The notes below the pieces were generated by a model. It saw nothing but the letters and a program-made list of their open reading frames with translations. It had not been told where the DNA came from and did no database searches. From Alphaproteobacteria bacterium (GTDB lineage Bacteria > Pseudomonadota > Alphaproteobacteria > Micropepsales > Micropepsaceae), in the NCBI GenBank assembly GCA_016783965.1, contig JADHVO010000002.1, forward strand, positions 372,001 to 436,000: DNA of 64,000 nucleotides, written 5' to 3'. Both the position numbers and the translations under genes were made by a program. This document shows, piece after piece, positions 29,172 through 37,960 of this stretch (position 1 is its first letter; every line of letters begins with the position of its first letter).

Positions 29172-30653
29172 TTGAGTGCATTCATCGACGCCAGAACCGT
29201 TCCGGCGGGCACCGTTCTTGAGCCGGATCTGGCGATCTTTGGCGGCGGTGCCGTCGGTATCGCGCTAGCCCTGGCGCTGGCCCACAGCCCGATCAGCATC
29301 ATGCTGTTCGAGAGTGGCGGCATGGACTTCGACGCAGCCACGCAGGCCCTCTATGCGGGGAGCCAGGCGGGCGTGAAATATTTGCCGCTCGATGCCTGCC
29401 GTATGCGCTATCTCGGCGGCAGTACCAATCACTGGGGCGGCTGGAGTCGTCCGCTGGACCCGATCGATTTCGAGAAGCGCGACTGGGTCGCACATTCCGG
29501 CTGGCCGTTCGGGATCGAGACGCTTCGGCCTTACCTCCCGCGGGCGCAAAGCCTCTGCGAGCTCGGCGACTGGATCTATGACGAAGCCACGCCCCGCATG
29601 GCGGCGCTCGCGCCGCTGCTCAGGTTGGGCGAAGGGGGCGTCTATACGAGCTGGTTCCAGTTCTCGAAGACGCGTGACGACGTCTTGCCCACCCACTTCG
29701 GCACGCGCTACGCCGACGACCTAAAGAGGATCCCGAACCTCAGGCTCTACCTCCACGCGAACGCGACGGCGTTGAAGCTCAACGGCAATGCCTCGGGCCT
29801 CGAGAGTGTCGCGATCGCCACGCTGAGCGGCCGCAAGTTCACCGTGAAACCCAGGACCGCCGTGCTGGCCATGGGCGCGATTGAAAATGCGCGCCTGATG
29901 CTGGCGTCCAATGTCGGCAATCAGAACGACCTCGTGGGCCGCTATTTCGCCGATCATCCGATCCCGCGCGACACCGCCACGCTGGTCTCGTTTGCCGGCG
30001 ACATCGCCGGCTACTACTTCAACGCCGGCCTTCTGTCGGCCACCCAGATCCGTGCCACACTTGCGCCGACCGACGCGTTCAAGCGCAGCCGCAAGGTGCT
30101 GGGGTCGCTCACCACCATCGAGACGCCGGTCGAAATGGACGATCTCGCCAGGGCCGCCGTGGTAACCGCCGCGGAAGCGATCGGCGCCGATGCCAGCAAC
30201 GCGAAAGCGTTCTCGGTCGGCTGCGGCCTGGAACTCGAACCGGATCCCGAACGCCGCTTCGTCCTGACGCATGAGCGCGACGCGCTGGGACTTCCGCGCC
30301 TCAAGCTCATCAACCGCGTATCGGATTCTGATTTCCTTCGCTACCGCGAAACAATGAAGGAACTGGGCCGCCAGCTCCTCGCGGCAGGCACCGGCATGAT
30401 CCGGCTGAACTACGACACCCGCGCCGAATGGGAAAGCGCGCTCGACTGGGGCGACCATCACCTTGGCACGACGCGCATGCATGTCGATCCGAAGCAGGGC
30501 GTCGTCGATGCAGATTCGAAGGTGCATGGGCTGTCGAATCTGTTCGTGGCGGGCAGCGGCGTGTTCCCGACCTACTCCGCTTCGAACCCGACGCTCAATC
30601 TCATCGCGCTCACCTTGCGCCTCGCCGGCCACCTGAGGAAGCTGCCGCGATGA
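29172..30653 (+). CDS. GMC-family FAD-dependent oxidoreductase
   Basis: 493 residues. The FAD-binding strand DLAIFGGGAVG is at residues 19-29, RYLGGSTNHWGG follows near 80, and the GMC C-terminal domain ends with HHLGTTRMH and the closing FAD segment LFVAGSGVFPTYSASNP. Such enzymes oxidise alcohol groups on sugars, sterols or choline. The best available start is a TTG; no in-frame ATG precedes the FAD strand. Its stop overlaps the next gene, whose Tat-type product is likely a small partner subunit, as in gluconate or sorbitol dehydrogenases. Confidence 0.85.
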   Translation: MSAFIDARTVPAGTVLEPDLAIFGGGAVGIALALALAHSPISIMLFESGGMDFDAATQALYAGSQAGVKYLPLDACRMRYLGGSTNHWGGWSRPLDPIDFEKRDWVAHSGWPFGIETLRPYLPRAQSLCELGDWIYDEATPRMAALAPLLRLGEGGVYTSWFQFSKTRDDVLPTHFGTRYADDLKRIPNLRLYLHANATALKLNGNASGLESVAIATLSGRKFTVKPRTAVLAMGAIENARLMLASNVGNQNDLVGRYFADHPIPRDTATLVSFAGDIAGYYFNAGLLSATQIRATLAPTDAFKRSRKVLGSLTTIETPVEMDDLARAAVVTAAEAIGADASNAKAFSVGCGLELEPDPERRFVLTHERDALGLPRLKLINRVSDSDFLRYRETMKELGRQLLAAGTGMIRLNYDTRAEWESALDWGDHHLGTTRMHVDPKQGVVDADSKVHGLSNLFVAGSGVFPTYSASNPTLNLIALTLRLAGHLRKLPR

Positions 30654-31018
30654 GCAAGGACCCGACCCGCTTCACGCGCCGCTCCGTCGCCATCGGCGGC
30701 GGCATCACCGTCGCGCTGGGCCTCGCCGCGGTCGGGATCAACGCCCCGCACTGGTTCCGTGCCAAGACGGCATATGACGACTTGCTCGACAAGCTGATCG
30801 ATCGCGATGCGGCCGAGACCGTCGGCCATGCCATCATCCGCACCGCCAGCTTCGATACAAAGCAGGTCGCCGCCGATCTGCGCCAGCGCATCGGTACGCG
30901 CACCCTCGCCGACGTCGCCAGGGAAGACCTCGTCGGCAATCGGTTGATTGAGGCAAAGGGCTGGGTCCTTCCCGAAACGCTCGGGATGTTATGCGTGGTT
31001 GCGGCGCAGCCGGCCTAG
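30650..31018 (+). CDS. Twin-arginine-signal small protein, putative partner of the GMC oxidoreductase
   Basis: 122 residues starting in an ATGA overlap with the GMC gene. Residues 8-12 (FTRRS) followed by a hydrophobic stretch form a Tat-like signal or anchor. The rest is helical with no cysteines beyond one near the end. In gluconate 2-dehydrogenase-type complexes a Tat-targeted subunit 3 carries the GMC subunit, which has no signal of its own, across the membrane; coupling and size fit that role, but similarity to subunit 3 is not obvious by eye. Confidence 0.7.
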   Translation: MSKDPTRFTRRSVAIGGGITVALGLAAVGINAPHWFRAKTAYDDLLDKLIDRDAAETVGHAIIRTASFDTKQVAADLRQRIGTRTLADVAREDLVGNRLIEAKGWVLPETLGMLCVVAAQPA

Positions 31019-32781
31019 GCGGTCGCGCGCTCGGCAGCAGGCACCGGTTCCGCCTGGATAAGCCCGCGAAGTGAATTACCCAGCAACACCTCGTCTGCCG
31101 TCAGCAGATCGTTCGGCGTCAGCACTGCTTCCTCGCATTGCCCGGTCTCGATCAGCTCGCGGCGCAGCACACCGTCCAGGAGTCCGCTCGACAACGCAGG
31201 CGTGAACAGCCGCCCGCTGCGACGGATGAAGATCGTGCTCCGGCTGCCTTCCGTCAGCTCGACGCGCTCATTGACGAACAGCGCCTCGTCGCAGCCGGTT
31301 GCGCGCGCCAGCCTTGCCTGCTCGTCATCCAGGAACCCGCGCCACGTCGTCTTGTGCTTCAGCAACAGGTCGCCGCTCTGCATTGCATGCGGCGAGACCG
31401 CATAGGTCCAGCGCGCCGTGCTCGCGCCCAACGGCGCCGCGGTGCAGGCGAACACGCCCGTCTCGGCCAGCGTCAGCCGCACCCGCAACGCCTCGCGCGC
31501 ACCCGCGACAGCATCATCCAGCGCCCGTGCCGCCGCCGCGCGATCGAACGGCAACCCAAGCACCTTCGCCGACGCTTCCATGCGTGCCAGATGTCGCTCC
31601 GGCCGCACGAAGCCGCCGTCGAACCGCAGGGTCTCGATCAACCCGATCGGCTCGCGCCCACTCGTGAAGTACCGCGCCTTCAGCAGGCACTCCGCATATT
31701 CGGATGCCGCCGTCGAATCCTGCACGACCGCCCCGCCGATCCCGAGCGTGCCCTGCCCGTCCCCGATCGTGATCGTCCGGATCGCGACATTGAACTTCGC
31801 CGATCCGCCCGGCGCGAAATATCCGATGGCGCCGCAATAGAGCCCGCGCGGCGACGCCTCCAGTTCGCGGATGATCTCCATCGCGCGGATCTTAGGCGCG
31901 CCGGTCACCGAGCCGCAGGGAAACAGAGAGCGCACGATCTGCTCGACCCGCATCGCCGGCTTCACCTGCGCTGTCACCGTCGAGACCATGGTATGCAAGG
32001 TCGGGTAGGTCTCGACCGCGAACAGGTCCTTCACCGCCACGCTACCCACCAGCGCCAGCCGCCCCACGTCGTTGCGCACCAGGTCGACAATCATCAGGTT
32101 CTCGGCGCGGTCCTTCGGCGACGCCGCCAGCGCTGCCTTCGCGCGTGCATCGGACAACTCGTCTGCGCCGCGTGCTGCTGTGCCCTTCATCGGGCGCGCC
32201 GTGATCGTTCCCTTCGCGTCGATCTCGAAGAATTGCTCCGGCGACAGGCTCAGGATCTGCCGCTGCCCGTCGTCGATGTACGCGCCGTGCGCCGCCAGCG
32301 CCCGGCTCCGCAACTGCAGATACAGCGCCAGCGGATCGCCCGCGAACGCGAACCGCGACCGGAAGGACAGGTTCGCCTGATAGATATCTCCCGCCTCGAT
32401 GTAGTCATGTACCCGCGCAAATCGCGCCGCATACGCCGCCTCGTCCCACTCATGCCGAAGCGGCCCCGCATACGCCCGCCCATCGGGCGCCAACGCCTCC
32501 ATCGACACCGCTTCCGGCCTGTCGAACACGCCGAACCACAGGAGCGGCCCCGGCCGCTCCTGCCAATTCGACCCCGCCAGATGAGGCTCCAGCACATAAC
32601 CGAGTTCGTAGCCGAACCACCCCGCCACGTGCCGGCCCCGCTGCAAAGCCGCCTCAATTAGCTTCAGCGCCGCCGGCACGTCCTGGGCCTCATCGGCTTG
32701 AATCACCGCCAGCGGCTCCCCAAATCGCAGCAGACGGCCTGTCCCGGCGTCGTCCAGAATCACGATTGGCGCGTTCTTCAA
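31015..32781 (-). CDS. pabB: Aminodeoxychorismate synthase component I fused to aminodeoxychorismate lyase
   Basis: 588 residues in two parts. Residues 1-370 are the chorismate-binding PabB domain (GDIYQANLSF, RPMKGTAARG, ENLMIVDLVRNDVGR, PCGSVTGAPKIRAMEI). Residues 380-588 are a PLP fold type IV lyase (PabC) with HKTTWRGFLDDE, DEALFVNE and LTEGSRSTIF. Together they turn chorismate and ammonia to p-aminobenzoate for folate. The glutaminase subunit PabA is not here. The C-terminus overlaps the Tat-protein gene by four bases on the other strand. Confidence 0.93.
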   Translation of the reverse strand: MKNAPIVILDDAGTGRLLRFGEPLAVIQADEAQDVPAALKLIEAALQRGRHVAGWFGYELGYVLEPHLAGSNWQERPGPLLWFGVFDRPEAVSMEALAPDGRAYAGPLRHEWDEAAYAARFARVHDYIEAGDIYQANLSFRSRFAFAGDPLALYLQLRSRALAAHGAYIDDGQRQILSLSPEQFFEIDAKGTITARPMKGTAARGADELSDARAKAALAASPKDRAENLMIVDLVRNDVGRLALVGSVAVKDLFAVETYPTLHTMVSTVTAQVKPAMRVEQIVRSLFPCGSVTGAPKIRAMEIIRELEASPRGLYCGAIGYFAPGGSAKFNVAIRTITIGDGQGTLGIGGAVVQDSTAASEYAECLLKARYFTSGREPIGLIETLRFDGGFVRPERHLARMEASAKVLGLPFDRAAAARALDDAVAGAREALRVRLTLAETGVFACTAAPLGASTARWTYAVSPHAMQSGDLLLKHKTTWRGFLDDEQARLARATGCDEALFVNERVELTEGSRSTIFIRRSGRLFTPALSSGLLDGVLRRELIETGQCEEAVLTPNDLLTADEVLLGNSLRGLIQAEPVPAAERATA

Positions 32782-32818
32782 TCTGAAAACCTGCGGTTAA
32801 GGGGGTCCCAGCCAATCC

Positions 32819-32846
32819 CTTGATTTGCGCGGAACAGTCCCCACAT
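32819..32846 (+). promoter_or_regulatory. Sigma-32 (RpoH) heat-shock promoter
   Basis: CTTGATT at 32819-32825 and CCCCACAT at 32839-32846 are spaced by 13 bases. This is close to the RpoH consensus CTTGAAA-N(11-16)-CCCCATNT. It would start transcription near 32853, giving a leader of about 95 bases before hsp20. Confidence 0.8.
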
Positions 32847-32920
32847 TCTTATCAATCCGCGGTGCTCGTGAGAGGCCGCAAAACCGAATACCGGCTGCCC
32901 GCGTGGGGCCAATACCGTCT

Positions 32921-32944
32921 GAAGCCGCTTGAAAGGAGGGCTTT
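32921..32944 (+). promoter_or_regulatory. ROSE-like RNA thermometer hairpin over the hsp20 ribosome site
   Basis: AAGCC (32922-32926) pairs with GGCTT (32939-32943). Inside, CCGCTT faces the Shine-Dalgarno AGGAGG across a GAAA loop with a G-G mismatch (32927/32938), a C-A mismatch and two G-T pairs. A weak stem holding the ribosome site, with the 5' arm close to the UYGCU motif, is the design of ROSE thermometers found before alphaproteobacterial small heat-shock genes. Confidence 0.55.
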
Positions 32945-32947
32945 GAG

Positions 32948-33403
32948 GTGAACCGCACAGTCTATTTCAACAGCCCGTTTCTCCTGGGCTTCGAGCATCT
33001 GGAAAGGCTGCTCGAGCGCACCGCCAAGAGCGCCGGAGACGGTTATCCGCCCTACAACATCGAACAGCCCTCGGAGGATTGCCTCCGCATCACGCTCGCC
33101 GTTGCGGGCTTCGCGAAGGACGAGTTGAACGTCACCGTTGAGGGACGTCAGCTCGTCATCCGGGGCAAGCAGATTGAGGCTAACGGCAAAACGTTCCTTC
33201 ATCGCGGCATCGCCGCCCGTCAATTTCAACGGGCCTTCGTGCTCGCCGAAGGGATCGAAGTTTCCGGCGCAGAGTTGGAACATGGACTGCTTACGATCGA
33301 GCTCTCCCGGCCCCAAGCCGAAAGCGTGATCAGGACGATTGAAATCGGCGCCACGAAAGGAAGCGCCAAACGGAATGGGAAGGGCGAAGGAGACCTGTCA
33401 TGA
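32948..33403 (+). CDS. Small heat-shock protein Hsp20
   Basis: 151 residues with the alpha-crystallin domain from about 33 to 130: YNIEQPSEDCLRITLAVAGF, LVIRGKQIE, HRGIAARQFQRAFVLAEGI and LEHGLLTIEL. It is an ATP-independent holdase for unfolding proteins in the cytoplasm. The start is GTG with AGGAGG nine bases upstream. It has a sigma-32 promoter and a thermometer-like hairpin, and it overlaps the DUF1150 gene by four bases. Confidence 0.95.
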   Translation: MNRTVYFNSPFLLGFEHLERLLERTAKSAGDGYPPYNIEQPSEDCLRITLAVAGFAKDELNVTVEGRQLVIRGKQIEANGKTFLHRGIAARQFQRAFVLAEGIEVSGAELEHGLLTIELSRPQAESVIRTIEIGATKGSAKRNGKGEGDLS

Positions 33404-33660
33404 CCATCAACAACAACGAAGAACTGAAGAATACCGAAGAGACGCCCAACACGTTTGGCCGCCTGACCTACATCAAGCCGACGGGCGACGAGGAAGCGCA
33501 CCGCCTGGGTCTGATCCCCGCGGGCATCACGCTTCCGCCCGGTGTGAAGCTTTACGTTCTGCATGCCGTCGACGGCAGCGTGCTCGGCTACACCGACGCG
33601 TATGAGAGCGCCTGGGGCGCCGCGGTGCAGAACGAACTGACCCCTGTGTCCGTGCACTGA
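33400..33660 (+). CDS. DUF1150 family protein
   Basis: 86 residues of the alphaproteobacterial DUF1150 family, with the conserved core of L-Y-V-L-H-A-x-D-G and AWGAAVQNELTPVSVH at the C-terminus. It regularly follows hsp20, here by an ATGA overlap, so it is made under heat shock; no biochemical role is known. A strong terminator lies 30 bases after its stop. Confidence 0.9.
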   Translation: MTINNNEELKNTEETPNTFGRLTYIKPTGDEEAHRLGLIPAGITLPPGVKLYVLHAVDGSVLGYTDAYESAWGAAVQNELTPVSVH

Positions 33661-33690
33661 CCCCTCCCTGCACGGGCAGGTTCAACGGGA

Positions 33691-33726
33691 GAAGCCGGCG
33701 GCGACTATGGCCGCCGGCTTCTTCTT
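33691..33726 (+). terminator. Rho-independent terminator of hsp20-DUF1150
   Basis: A perfect 12-bp stem (GAAGCCGGCGGC, 33691-33702, and GCCGCCGGCTTC, 33710-33721) with a 7-base loop, followed by TTCTTT. Confidence 0.9.
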
Positions 33727-33798
33727 TGCGCTAGGACAGGCTAGACTTGTGCTGCGCCTCACCGGAAGCTCCCGCCAAAGATCATCGCGGGAGCGTTC

Positions 33799-34578
33799 AT
33801 GGAGACAATCACAAAACTCAGTCGATCGGTGAAGGGCCTCTCTGTGCTGGTTACCGGCGCCGCCAGCGGCATGGGCCGCGCCACCGCGCATGCGTTCGCC
33901 GACGAGGGCGCCTGGGTGGCGGTGACCGACTTCAACGCGGAAGGCGCCGCTGCCGTCGCGAAGGAGATCAGCGACGCTGGGGGTTCGGCCAAGGCCTGGA
34001 CGCTCGACGTCGGCGACCATGATGCGATCAGGCGCGTCATCGCCGAGATCGTCGCAGAGTACGGCGGCCTCGATGCGGTGGTGAACAACGCCGGCATCCC
34101 CGCCGGCCTGCCGCTGGAGCATGAGCGCTACGACGCGGTGTGGGACCGCGCCCTGTCCATCCTTCTGACGGCGCACCAACGCATCGTCCGCGCCGCGCTT
34201 CCGCACCTGCGCAAATCCAAGAGCCCGCGCATCGTGAACATCGCCTCAACCGAGGCGCTTGGCGCCACCGGCCGCGACAGCCCTTATGCCGCTGCCAAAG
34301 CCGGCGTGGTGGGGCTCACCCGCGCCATGGCTGTCGATCTCGGCCCCGAAGGCATAACGGTGAACTGCATCTGCCCCGGTCCCATCCGCACCGGCATGAC
34401 GCAGCTCATTCCCGAAGACGACAAGAATACCTACGCCCGCCGCCGCACGGCGCTACGCCGCTATGGCGATCCGGAAGAAGTCGCGCACATCACGCTGAGC
34501 CTGTGCCTGCCGGCAGCGAGCTTCATCACCGGGGCGATCATCCCGGTGGACGGCGGATTGATGGCGAGGAATGCGTAA
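33799..34578 (+). CDS. Short-chain dehydrogenase/reductase (classical SDR)
   Basis: 259 residues. NAD(P) motif TGAASGMG (19-26), NNAG near 96-99, catalytic S150, Y163 and K167 (YAAAK), and CPGPIRTGM after them. This is a complete classical SDR acting on an unknown alcohol or ketone. D44 in VTDFN just after the second strand favours NAD over NADP. It is alone on its strand and its stop is seven bases from that of ptsN on the other strand. Confidence 0.9.
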   Translation: METITKLSRSVKGLSVLVTGAASGMGRATAHAFADEGAWVAVTDFNAEGAAAVAKEISDAGGSAKAWTLDVGDHDAIRRVIAEIVAEYGGLDAVVNNAGIPAGLPLEHERYDAVWDRALSILLTAHQRIVRAALPHLRKSKSPRIVNIASTEALGATGRDSPYAAAKAGVVGLTRAMAVDLGPEGITVNCICPGPIRTGMTQLIPEDDKNTYARRRTALRRYGDPEEVAHITLSLCLPAASFITGAIIPVDGGLMARNA

Positions 34579-34584
34579 GGCGGC

Positions 34585-35058
34585 TCAAGCCGCCTGGGCG
34601 CCGCTCGTGCTCGTGGTGTCGGTGAGAATGGCGAAGATCGCCTCGGCCGACTTGGCCGCCCGGAGCTTCTCGGTCACCTGCTGGTTGCGCAGCAGGCGCG
34701 AGACGCGCGCCAGCGCCTTCAGGTGGTCGGCACCCGCGCCTTCCGGCGCCAGCAGCATGAACACCAGATCGACAGGCTGATTGTCCACTGCGTCGTAGTC
34801 GAGCGGCGTATCGAGGCGCGCGAACACACCAACGATCTCCTTCAGATCGGCGACGCGGCCGTGCGGGATCGCAATGCCCTGCCCCACGCCGGTGGTGCCC
34901 AGACGCTCACGCTCCATCAGCGTTTCGAAGATCTTGCGCTCGCTAAGCCGAGTCACTTGCGAGGCGCGTGCGGCCAGCTCCTGCAACAGCTGCTTCTTGC
35001 CCTGCGCCTTCGGCGCCAGGATCACGGCAGATGGCTGCAACAGATCGGAGATCTTCAT
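34585..35058 (-). CDS. ptsN: PTS IIA-like nitrogen regulatory protein PtsN
   Basis: 157 residues, PTS EIIA type 2 fold with the phosphorylated histidine H66 in AIPHGRV and the core VFMLLAPEGAG. It is the end of the nitrogen phosphotransferase chain that tunes potassium transport and sigma-54-linked regulation. It follows hpf and rpoN, the classical rpoN-hpf-ptsN cluster, and shares the hpf promoter. Confidence 0.95.
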   Translation of the reverse strand: MKISDLLQPSAVILAPKAQGKKQLLQELAARASQVTRLSERKIFETLMERERLGTTGVGQGIAIPHGRVADLKEIVGVFARLDTPLDYDAVDNQPVDLVFMLLAPEGAGADHLKALARVSRLLRNQQVTEKLRAAKSAEAIFAILTDTTSTSGAQAA

Positions 35059-35069
35059 GCGCGACCTTC

Positions 35070-35399
35070 TTACGCCACGGCGCGCGCGCGAACGCGGGCC
35101 TGGGCATGATGGTTTTTGAGCTTGCGCTTGTAGCGGCGGAGCTGCGTCTCGATCTTGTCGAACGCCGCATCGAAGGCACGGTGCGCATCCGGCCCTTCGC
35201 CTTGCGCGGACATCACCGTCTTCGAATCCAGATGCAGAGAGCAGTCGGCGCGGAAGAACGGACCATCATGGCTGAACACCACCTTGGCCTCGGCGCCGCC
35301 GTCGAAATGCTTGGCCACTGCATCTTCCAGCCGGACGCGAACCCCCGCCGGAAGAGTCTCGCCAACTTGCATTTGTTTACCTGAAACCCGAACCCGCAT
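35070..35399 (-). CDS. hpf: Ribosome hibernation promoting factor, short form
   Basis: 109 residues of the S30AE/HPF N-terminal domain (VRVRLEDAVAKHF, FRADCSLHLDSK, DAHRAFDAAFDKIETQLRRYKRKL). It binds the 30S mRNA channel in stationary phase. The C-terminal dimerisation domain usual in alphaproteobacterial long HPF is absent: after the basic tail a TAA follows, and ptsN starts 11 bases on. An in-frame ATG 13 codons upstream is less likely. It has its own promoter after rpoN. Confidence 0.85.
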   Translation of the reverse strand: MRVRVSGKQMQVGETLPAGVRVRLEDAVAKHFDGGAEAKVVFSHDGPFFRADCSLHLDSKTVMSAQGEGPDAHRAFDAAFDKIETQLRRYKRKLKNHHAQARVRARAVA

Positions 35400-35482
35400 G
35401 GCCTTCTTCTGTGCTGGCCTGAACGCGCTTTGCGACACTTTTGTTCCGGTCGAAGAGACCCGCCCCCGGACGAAGGCGCGGG

Positions 35483-35511
35483 TGTTTAGGCCCGGGTTAC
35501 CGTGATGTCAA
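35483..35511 (-). promoter_or_regulatory. Sigma-70-type promoter for hpf-ptsN
   Basis: Read on the minus strand, TTGACA (35506-35511) and TAAACA (35483-35488) are spaced by exactly 17 bases. The transcript would start about 75 bases before the hpf ATG, so hpf and ptsN can be made apart from rpoN. Confidence 0.65.
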
Positions 35512-35589
35512 TTCTTGCATTTGGTGAAGGCCGATACATCAGGATTCTCCCCTTGACGAACGCGCGCGATCGGTATCCGGCCGCGCTTT

Positions 35590-37113
35590 TCAGCGAGCGG
35601 CGGAAACCACGTCCGGCCCGCCTTTCAGGCGCCGGCGCTCGACGGACGAGGGAATGCGCATCGATTCACGATATTTGGCGACGGTGCGGCGGGCGATGTT
35701 AACGCCGTCCGCGGTGAGCAGGCTGACGATGCGGTCGTCCGACAGGATCTCGATTGGCTGCTCGTTCTCGATCATCTCACGGATGCGGTCGCGCACCGCT
35801 TCGGCGGAGTGCGCCTCCTGTCCATTCACCGCCTGGATTGATGCGGTGAAGAAGTACTTGAGCTCGAACAGCCCGCGGGGCGTCGCGATGTACTTGTTCG
35901 AGGTTACGCGGCTCACCGTCGACTCGTGCATCCCGATCGCATCTGCCACGGTGCGCAGGTTCAGCGGCCGCAGGTGCCGAACGCCATAGGTGAGGAACCC
36001 ATCCTGCTGGCGCACGATCTCGCTCGCGACCTTCAGAATCGTTCGGGCGCGCTGATCGAGAGACTTCACCAGCCAGTTCGCATTGTTCAGGCATTCGGCA
36101 AGATAGTTCTTGGATTCTTTGTCGCGCGCACCCTTCGACACCTGCGCGTAATAGCGCGAGTTCACCAGCAGGCGCGGCAGCGTGTCGGTGTTGAGCTCGA
36201 TCGCCCAGCCGCCGTCGGAGCCGACGCGCACGAACACGTCCGGCACCACCGGCTGCACCGGCTCGGAATGGAACGCGAGGCCGGGTTTCGGTGTCAGGCC
36301 GCGGATCTCGGCGATCATGTCGGTGACGTCTTCCACCTCGACGCCGCAAAGCTGCGTCAGCGCCGACAGATCGCGCCGCGCCACCAGGTCCAGCCGCGTC
36401 AGCAGCGCCGCAATGGCGGGATCGTAGCGGTTCTGGGCCTTGAGCTGGAGCGCGAGGCACTCCGCCAGGTCGCGCGCACCGACACCGACCGGATCGAAGC
36501 CGTGCACGACGCGCAACACTTCCTCGATATCGCACAGCGGCACGCCCAGACGTTCGGCCATCTCGCCGAGGTCGGCACGCAGGTAGCCGGCCTCGTCGAT
36601 GGAGTCGATCAGTTGCAGTGCGATCAGCCGCATATCGGCCGGCAGCGCGGCGATGGTCACCTGCTCCAGCAGATGGTCCTTCAGCGTTCCGCCGTCGGCC
36701 ACGGTCGATTCGAGCAAATCCTCGTCGCCGTCGAACGCGTTGCCCGAGCGTACGGTCGACCAGTCGGTCAACGGTGTGCTGCTTGCCGCCGGCCCGGCCG
36801 ACGGCTGATCGCCGTCATACATGTTGTCGTGGCTCTCGCGGTCCAGGTCCGCGACCTTGGAGAAATCCTCGCGCGCCAGCTCGCCGTCCAGCGTTTCCTT
36901 CTTCGCCGCCGCCTCGACGATCTCATGCTCGCCGTCGCCGGAATGTTCGCGGTCGTCGCGTTCCAGGATCGGATTGCGCTCGAGCTCCTGCTCGCAATAT
37001 TCGGCGAGCTCGACATTGGACAGTTGCAGAAGCTTGATCGCCTGCTGCAGCTGCGGAGTCATGACAAGGCCCTGGCCTTGCCGGATTTCCAGCCTCTGTC
37101 CTACGCCAGCCAT
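35590..37113 (-). CDS. rpoN: RNA polymerase sigma-54 factor
   Basis: 507 residues with all three regions: the glutamine-rich activator-interacting start (MTPQLQQAIKLLQLSNVEL), an acidic spacer, the core-binding region and the C-terminal DNA-binding part with helix-turn-helix VADAIGMHESTVSRVTSNK and the RpoN box ARRTVAKYRESMRIPSS. It directs polymerase to -24/-12 promoters such as nitrogen genes. It follows lptB by 23 bases, the usual order. Confidence 0.97.
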   Translation of the reverse strand: MAGVGQRLEIRQGQGLVMTPQLQQAIKLLQLSNVELAEYCEQELERNPILERDDREHSGDGEHEIVEAAAKKETLDGELAREDFSKVADLDRESHDNMYDGDQPSAGPAASSTPLTDWSTVRSGNAFDGDEDLLESTVADGGTLKDHLLEQVTIAALPADMRLIALQLIDSIDEAGYLRADLGEMAERLGVPLCDIEEVLRVVHGFDPVGVGARDLAECLALQLKAQNRYDPAIAALLTRLDLVARRDLSALTQLCGVEVEDVTDMIAEIRGLTPKPGLAFHSEPVQPVVPDVFVRVGSDGGWAIELNTDTLPRLLVNSRYYAQVSKGARDKESKNYLAECLNNANWLVKSLDQRARTILKVASEIVRQQDGFLTYGVRHLRPLNLRTVADAIGMHESTVSRVTSNKYIATPRGLFELKYFFTASIQAVNGQEAHSAEAVRDRIREMIENEQPIEILSDDRIVSLLTADGVNIARRTVAKYRESMRIPSSVERRRLKGGPDVVSAAR

Positions 37114-37136
37114 GTGCCCGTCCCGATGCCCATGGC

Positions 37137-37922
37137 TTACAGCGAGAACCTTTCGCCCAGATAAACACGGCGCACGTCCCGGTCCGCAACGATCTCCGAC
37201 GGCGTCCCCTCCTTCATCACACGACCGTCATGCAGGATGTAGGCACGGTCGATGATGTCGAGAGCGTCGCGCACATTGTGATCTGTGATGAGCACGCCGA
37301 TGCCGCGATCCTTCAGGTGCACCACCAGCTCGCGGATCTCGCCGACGGCGATCGGATCGATGCCGGCGAGCGGCTCGTCGAGCATGATGTAGGACGGATG
37401 CGTCGCCAGCGCGCGCGCGATCTCCACCCGGCGGCGCTCGCCGCCCGACAGTGCGATCGCCGGCGTCTGTCGCACATGCGTCACGCCGAACTCGGCGAGC
37501 AGTTCTTCCACCATCGCGTTCAGGCGGTTGGCGTCGGGCTCGATCAGCTCCGCGGTGGCGCGGATGTTCTGTTCCGCCGTCAGGCTCCGGAAGATCGAGG
37601 CTTCCTGTGGCAGATAACCGATACCCAGCCGCGCGCGGCGGTACATGGGGAGCCGCGTGACATCCATTCCGTCGACCTCGATCGTGCCGGCGTCCGCCGG
37701 AATCAGGCCGGAGATCATGTAGAAGCACGTTGTCTTGCCCGCGCCGTTTGGCCCGAGGAGGCCCACGACCTCGCCACGCTTCAGCGTCAGGCTGACGTCT
37801 CGCACGACGGGACGGCGGTTGTAGGCCTTGGCCAGGCGCGTCGCGACAAGTCCCTTGCCGCCCTCGATCACGCGGGGGCGGTTGGTGGTGTCGTGCTGTG
37901 CGTTCGCGTTGTTCATGGGCAA
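37137..37922 (-). CDS. lptB: LPS export ABC transporter ATP-binding protein LptB
   Basis: 261 residues. Walker A GPNGAGKTT, Q-loop YLPQEASIF, signature LSGGERRRVEIARAL, Walker B YIMLDEPLAGIDP and the switch histidine ITDHNV are all intact. It powers lipopolysaccharide extraction from the inner membrane with LptF and LptG, which are not in the window. The N-terminal 25 residues precede the fold and are poorly conserved, so the true start may be slightly later. Confidence 0.96.
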   Translation of the reverse strand: MPMNNANAQHDTTNRPRVIEGGKGLVATRLAKAYNRRPVVRDVSLTLKRGEVVGLLGPNGAGKTTCFYMISGLIPADAGTIEVDGMDVTRLPMYRRARLGIGYLPQEASIFRSLTAEQNIRATAELIEPDANRLNAMVEELLAEFGVTHVRQTPAIALSGGERRRVEIARALATHPSYIMLDEPLAGIDPIAVGEIRELVVHLKDRGIGVLITDHNVRDALDIIDRAYILHDGRVMKEGTPSEIVADRDVRRVYLGERFSL

Positions 37923-37960
37923 GAACCATGCCTATTCGTGTTTAAAGAACGATGAAGTCG

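Noticed and set aside
33036..33386. Idea of a GIN-type repeat or CRISPR in Gly-rich repeat DNA near 2500-3350
   Set aside because: The repeated GGCGGCGGC words are codons for the triglycine turns; spacing and sequence do not fit a CRISPR.
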